Assembly (NCBI GenBank): GCA_012521315.1 | Contig: JAAYMP010000045.1 | Coordinates: forward strand, 1 to 19,602 | Length of the DNA stretch: 19,602 nt | Direction of reading: 5' to 3' | Source: Bacillota bacterium | GTDB taxonomy: Bacteria > Bacillota > UBA4882 > UBA10575 | Shown: positions 16,030 through 19,602 of the stretch, piece after piece | How the letters are laid out: each line of letters opens with the position of its first letter | How positions within the stretch are numbered: position 1 is the first letter of the stretch | Notes under the pieces: model-generated | The model's input: only the letters and a program-made list of their open reading frames with translations | Database searches by the model: none | What the model was told of the DNA's origin: nothing | Translations under genes and position numbers: made by a program

Positions 16030-16356
16030 AACTTCGAAGCGGTTTTACCTACGGCAATCTTTACGAAGCATTACGCAACTCCGCAAAAGCTGGCTCGAAG
16101 CCATTGAAACCTTGGAAATCGGCCAGGAGACGGTTCCGAACGCCCAGTTTTATAGCCTGGAGACCCTTTTGTTTGACGATGTTTGTTTACATCTCCAACA
16201 AATTGTATGAACCTTTCGGCCACCACCGCCAAAACGCAGATCCACCGCAATACAACCAGCGCCCGTCTGCAGAAAATGAAAAACCTGACCAACCTTGATC
16301 CGGATTCAAGCTTCCGCGATGCTTTCTTAGTCAGATGCTGGCTTTATATGTCAGAC
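16030..16356 (+). pseudogene. Remnant of a PucR/CdaR-type transcriptional regulator
   Basis: Three pieces in order match the C-terminal half of PucR-family regulators. TYGNLYEALR (about 16048-16077) continues, after what looks like an 8-nt insertion that shifts the frame, as RKSWLEAIETLEIGQ and FYSLETLLFDDVCLHL (to about 16200), the end of the GGDEF-like domain. After another frame change and loss of about 50 codons comes the helix-turn-helix domain: NLSATTAKTQIHRNTTSARL, KMKNLTNLDPDSSFRDAFL (16210-16356), with the hallmark HRNT. The sensory N-terminus is gone. The end overlaps the pyrE 3' end on the other strand. It cannot make a working regulator. Confidence 0.78.
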
Positions 16357-16968
16357 ATTACCCCGGCTCCCCGGCTTCTCCCAGGAAATCCCCCGGGCGC
16401 AAAGGGGACACTCCTCCGGGGCAAAAGCTTCGATCGTCAGCGACAACAAACTGCGGAGGGGCAAGCCGGCAAAAGTCACTTGGCCCCCGCTCCGGTCCAC
16501 CAGGACGCCCACCCCCACCGGCTCCGCCCCCATTGTTTTGACCAGGTCGATCACTTCCTGCACCGACCCGCCGGTGGTGATCACGTCCTCCACCACCAGG
16601 ACCTTTTCCCCCGGTTGGAGGGTAAAACCCCGGCGCAGGGTCATTTTGCCGTCCTGGCGCTCGGCGAAGAGCGCCCGCACACCCAAAGCCCGGCCCACTT
16701 CATGGGCGACCAGAATTCCGCCCATCGCCGGTCCGACCACCGTCTCCACCGCCACTCCGGCCCAGCGGGCGGCCAAGGCTTTGCCCAAGGCAGCCGCCAG
16801 CCACGGGTACTGTAAGACCTGGGCGCACTGCATATACTGGGCGCTGTGCTTCCCCGAGGTCAAAACAAAATGCCCTTGGCGTAAGGCGTCGGTCTCGTTA
16901 AAAATGGCCATCACCTCCGTGGACCCCATGGGGCCCCCGGCCATCATGCCGCCGCAACCATCACCCAT
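16351..16968 (-). CDS. pyrE: Orotate phosphoribosyltransferase
   Basis: Converts orotate and PRPP to orotidine 5'-phosphate. In 205 residues the PRPP loop VLVVEDVITTGGS (123-135) is intact, along with FVLTSGKHSAQYMQC (34-48), VVGPAMGGILVAHEVGRAL and the flexible-loop region FAERQDGKMTLRRGF. The C-terminal CPLCARGISWEKPGSR is the form found in the Thermus/clostridial PyrE type. ATG 16968 has AAGGGGGA upstream and was preferred; homology begins nearer residue 17, and the 13-residue Gly/Met-rich extension is unusual. Last gene of the pyr operon; no clear terminator follows it. Confidence 0.94.
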   Translation of the reverse strand: MGDGCGGMMAGGPMGSTEVMAIFNETDALRQGHFVLTSGKHSAQYMQCAQVLQYPWLAAALGKALAARWAGVAVETVVGPAMGGILVAHEVGRALGVRALFAERQDGKMTLRRGFTLQPGEKVLVVEDVITTGGSVQEVIDLVKTMGAEPVGVGVLVDRSGGQVTFAGLPLRSLLSLTIEAFAPEECPLCARGISWEKPGSRGNV

Positions 16969-17034
16969 TTAAATTCCCCCTTCGCGTAGTTAGTGCCATC
17001 CGATCCCATTAAAACCCACATTGAAACCCACGTT

Positions 17035-17745
17035 CTACTGCCAAAGCGCCGCCAGAGCCTGCCGCGGATCGGCCGCCCTGGTCACCGGCCGCCCGACCAC
17101 CAGGTACGAACTGCCCGCCTGGAGGGCTGCCCGCGGCGTCACAACGCGGACCTGGTCGTTTGGCGCGCTCCCCGGCGGGCGGATCCCCGGCGTAACCAGG
17201 ATAAATTCAGGCCCCAGCTCTTTCCGGAGGACCGCCGCCTCCTGGGACGAGGCCACCACCCCGTCCAGACCGGCTTTTTGTGCCAGGCGGGCCAGGTTGA
17301 CCACCTGCTCCTGCGGGCCGGCCGCGACCCCAAGCTCCCGTAAGTCTTTCGGGCCCATACTGGTCAGCACCGTGACTCCGATCACTTTGATCCCGGCCGC
17401 GTGACAGACCTCCGCCGCCCGGGCCATCATGGTATAACCCCCGGCGCAGTGAACGTCTACCATATCCACACCGGAAGTACTCAGCACCCTCAGGGCCCGT
17501 TCCACCGTATTGGGGATATCGTGCAGCTTTAGATCGAGAAAGAGGGAAAACCCCATCTTTTTAAAGGTCTCGACCAGTTCCAGCCCGGAGAGGGCGTACA
17601 GTTCCAACCCGATCTTCAGCCAACAGCCGGAGCCCTGGAGCGCTTCAGCCAACGCCAGCGCTTGTGTACGGGAATCAACATCCAGCGCCACGATCACTTT
17701 TTCGTTAAGGTTCTGCCCCCCCGGCCAATCCTTGTTTACCGCCAT
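17035..17745 (-). CDS. pyrF: Orotidine 5'-phosphate decarboxylase
   Basis: Decarboxylates OMP to UMP. The 236-residue TIM-barrel protein carries the catalytic Lys-Asp-Lys-Asp set: Lys44 in LKIGLELY and Asp71, Lys73, Asp76 in DLKLHDIPNTV. VTPGIRPPG and SSYLVVGRPVTRA are the C-terminal phosphate-binding blocks. ATG 17745 has AGGAGG 9 nt upstream; the first ten residues precede the usual start of homology (EKVIVALD). It lies 166 bp after pyrD and 66 bp before pyrE. Confidence 0.96.
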   Translation of the reverse strand: MAVNKDWPGGQNLNEKVIVALDVDSRTQALALAEALQGSGCWLKIGLELYALSGLELVETFKKMGFSLFLDLKLHDIPNTVERALRVLSTSGVDMVDVHCAGGYTMMARAAEVCHAAGIKVIGVTVLTSMGPKDLRELGVAAGPQEQVVNLARLAQKAGLDGVVASSQEAAVLRKELGPEFILVTPGIRPPGSAPNDQVRVVTPRAALQAGSSYLVVGRPVTRAADPRQALAALWQ

Positions 17746-17911
17746 TTACCCAGTCCTCCTTTTTACCCGGATCCCCGGTCTTCATAAATCAGTCCAATTC
17801 TTTCCTTTACTTCCTTTACCAACCCCAACATCCAAACCGGTTTAATTCAACCCCCATCTGGACTGGAGCATTTCCTTCTACCGGTTGGGCAAACCGGTGT
17901 TTATTCCCCCT

Positions 17912-18829
17912 CTACCGGTGGGCCAAGCCAACAATCTCCCGGACCGCCGTATAGCCGTTCTGCCGGCAGTACTCCGCCAGCCCGTCGATGATCTCCAAGG
18001 TGGCCAGGGGATTGACGAAGTTGGCCGTCCCCACGCTAACCGCCGAGGCTCCCGCCAGCATGAACTCGACCGCATCCTGCCAGGTGCTGATCCCCCCCAT
18101 CCCGATGATCGGCAGGCGGACCGCCTTGTAGACCTGGTAAACCATGCGCACGGCTACCGGGAGCACCGCCGGTCCGGAAAGACCGCCCATGATGTTGCCG
18201 AGAATGGGTTTCCCCGTTTTGATGTCGATGCGCATCCCTAAGAGCGTATTGATCAGGGAGATTATATCGGCCCCGCCGCTGGTGACCGCCTTCGCCAGCG
18301 CCACAATGTCGGTCACATTGGGCGAGAGTTTGGCGATCAGCGGCAGCTTCGTGTTTTTGCGGGTAACGCGCAGGACCGCCTCGGCGCTTTTGGGATCCGT
18401 ACCAAAAGCCAGCCCGCCCTGTTTAATGTTGGGACAGGAGATATTGACCTCCACCGCCGCAATACAAGAGTCTTCCGGCAGCGCGGCGGCCATTGACGCG
18501 TAATCATCAAGGGAAAAACCGGAGATGTTGACGATAATTGGTGTTTTGAACTTTTCCAACCGGGGCAGGTACGTGGTGAGGAACGCGTCCAAACCAGGGT
18601 TCTCCAGCCCCACCGCGTTCAACATGCCGGACGGGGTCTCCACCACCCGGGGCGCCGGATTTCCCCGGCGCGGCAGAGGGGTAATCCCCTTCACCGTAAT
18701 CGCCCCCAAGCGTGATGGATCATAAAAGGCCGCATACTCTTCCCCAAAGCCATAAGTGCCGGAGGCTGTCATGACGGGATTCTTCAGGGTTAACCCGGCC
18801 AGCCGGGTAGTAAGATCAACCGGTTTCAT
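17912..18829 (-). CDS. pyrD: Dihydroorotate dehydrogenase B, catalytic subunit
   Basis: FMN subunit that oxidises dihydroorotate to orotate and passes electrons through PyrK to NAD+. In 305 residues it begins MKPVDLTTRLAGLTLKNPVM and shows ASGTYGFGEEY, the active-site cysteine in VNISCPNIKQGG that marks class 1, IAKLSPNVTD, and GGISTWQDAVEFMLAGASAVSVG for FMN phosphate. ATG 18829 is preferred over upstream starts because GGAGGT precedes it and homology begins there; it overlaps pyrK by 14 bp. The last codons GLAHR-stop are echoed by GLPNR-stop, about 30 nt downstream in another frame. Confidence 0.96.
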   Translation of the reverse strand: MKPVDLTTRLAGLTLKNPVMTASGTYGFGEEYAAFYDPSRLGAITVKGITPLPRRGNPAPRVVETPSGMLNAVGLENPGLDAFLTTYLPRLEKFKTPIIVNISGFSLDDYASMAAALPEDSCIAAVEVNISCPNIKQGGLAFGTDPKSAEAVLRVTRKNTKLPLIAKLSPNVTDIVALAKAVTSGGADIISLINTLLGMRIDIKTGKPILGNIMGGLSGPAVLPVAVRMVYQVYKAVRLPIIGMGGISTWQDAVEFMLAGASAVSVGTANFVNPLATLEIIDGLAEYCRQNGYTAVREIVGLAHR

Positions 18830-19602
18830 CCCAGACCACCTCCCTGCCGTCAAAGACCGGCCCGTCCTTGCAGACCCGCCGCCGCACCGGCGTGCCATCA
18901 GCGGTCCGCACCAGACAGGCACAGCCCAAACAGGCCCCGATCCCGCAAGCCATTCTTTCTTCCAAAGACACCTCCACCGGGACCCCCGCCCGGCAGCAGC
19001 AAGCGGCGACCGCCTGCAACATTCCTTTAGGGCCGCACGCGGCAACGGTAAGCGTTGCCCGTCCCGCCCGGCCTGCCGCCAAAGCCCCGGGCCTCCCGCC
19101 GGCCGGGGCGGGTTCTGCTTCTTGTCCGCCCGCCGTCTCCGGCGCCAGCGCCGCCGGGAGAAGATCGGTCACCAAACCATTGTGGCCCATACTCCCGTCC
19201 ATCGTGGCCACGGTATAATCAACCCCCATTTGGAAGAGGGTTACCCGGCCGACGTCCTCCAGGAACTGCCGGTTCTCCCCGCCCCACAGGACCTGGACCT
19301 GTACCGCCGACCGGTCCACCGCTTCAAGCAGGGCGAAGAGGGGAAAGATCCCAATCCCTCCGGCCACGAGGAGGAGTTCACCCGCCGCCGGGACGGTAAA
19401 ACCCTTTCCCACCGGCCCGATGACGCTCAAGGTCTCCCCGGCCTGCACCCGGGTGAGGAGGCCGGTCCCCCGGCCGGTGACCCGGTAGTAAATGGTAATC
19501 TCACCCTTTGGCCGGTCAATCCCGGCAATACTGAACGGCCGGCGTAACAGAGGATCGGTGGTCGTCCCTACCTGCAGGTGGACAAACTGGCCCGGCCGGG
19601 CC
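18816..19602 (-). CDS. pyrK: Dihydroorotate dehydrogenase B, electron-transfer subunit, 5' end beyond window
   Basis: FAD and [2Fe-2S] subunit that links PyrD to NAD+. The frame is open to the right edge, so only the first tens of codons are missing. Visible: PGQFVHLQVG, the FAD motif LRRPFSIAGID, the NAD-binding LLVAGGIGIFPLFALLE, ACGPKGML, and the cluster cysteines CGIGACLGC with a final C in RRRVCKDGPVFDGR. Between TDLLPAALAP and ATLTVAACGPKG there is a stretch of about 30 residues rich in Ala, Gly, Pro and Glu that I do not expect in PyrK. It overlaps pyrD by 14 bp, consistent with their joint complex. Confidence 0.95.
   Translation of the reverse strand, partial: ARPGQFVHLQVGTTTDPLLRRPFSIAGIDRPKGEITIYYRVTGRGTGLLTRVQAGETLSVIGPVGKGFTVPAAGELLLVAGGIGIFPLFALLEAVDRSAVQVQVLWGGENRQFLEDVGRVTLFQMGVDYTVATMDGSMGHNGLVTDLLPAALAPETAGGQEAEPAPAGGRPGALAAGRAGRATLTVAACGPKGMLQAVAACCCRAGVPVEVSLEERMACGIGACLGCACLVRTADGTPVRRRVCKDGPVFDGREVVWDETG

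Noticed and set aside
16071..16298. Small genes in the gap between the DUF2059 gene and pyrE
   Set aside because: The short frames on either strand lack ribosome sites; the plus-strand frames together are better explained as a broken PucR-type gene.

Overview
The window looks like a chromosome segment from a Clostridia-like Firmicute. The grounds are a tRNA-sensing T-box leader, strong SigA-type promoters (TTGACA-17-TATAAT), AGGAGG-type ribosome binding sites, frequent GTG/TTG starts, and class 1B pyrimidine genes (pyrK-pyrD). I cannot name a genus. Two core biosynthetic operons, both on the minus strand, flank a more fluid central region of about 7 kb (9.6-16.4 kb). That region holds one intact transporter operon, two other intact genes and at least three decaying genes.

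Positions 1-9564 are a branched-chain amino acid operon read right to left: promoter, leucine-type T-box attenuator, ilvN, ilvC, leuA, cimA, leuC, leuD, leuB, ilvD (ilvD runs off the left edge). LeuA starts leucine synthesis. CimA starts a threonine-independent isoleucine route. LeuC, LeuD and LeuB can serve both chains, and IlvN (with an IlvB not seen here), IlvC and IlvD complete the valine and isoleucine steps. ilvB is absent between the T-box and ilvN. IlvC carries Glu where the family has a catalytic Lys.

Positions 9669-10749 are a pseudogene of a large Lhr-type helicase: N-terminal, middle and C-terminal pieces remain, with two large internal deletions, a frame change and a nonsense codon. 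Positions 10750-11130 are an AT-rich gap with a 33-nt direct repeat. Positions 11131-14220 are a plus-strand ABC transporter operon (binding protein, permease, ATPase of the TrpXYZ-like family). It sits behind a strong promoter and a roughly 150-nt leader that folds as a riboswitch-like attenuator: a 7-bp antiterminator helix that excludes an intrinsic terminator and encloses two further hairpins. I do not recognise this leader as a known class, and it is the best candidate here for something undescribed.

Positions 14284-15150 carry a class II aldolase preceded by the C-terminal stump of a triosephosphate isomerase-like gene. Positions 15307-15922 carry a secreted DUF2059 protein with its own terminator. 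Positions 16030-16356 are the frameshifted remains of a PucR/CdaR-type regulator on the plus strand.

Positions 16351-19602 are the end of a pyrimidine operon on the minus strand: pyrK (cut by the right edge), pyrD, pyrF, pyrE. It covers dihydroorotate oxidation to orotate, then OMP and UMP.
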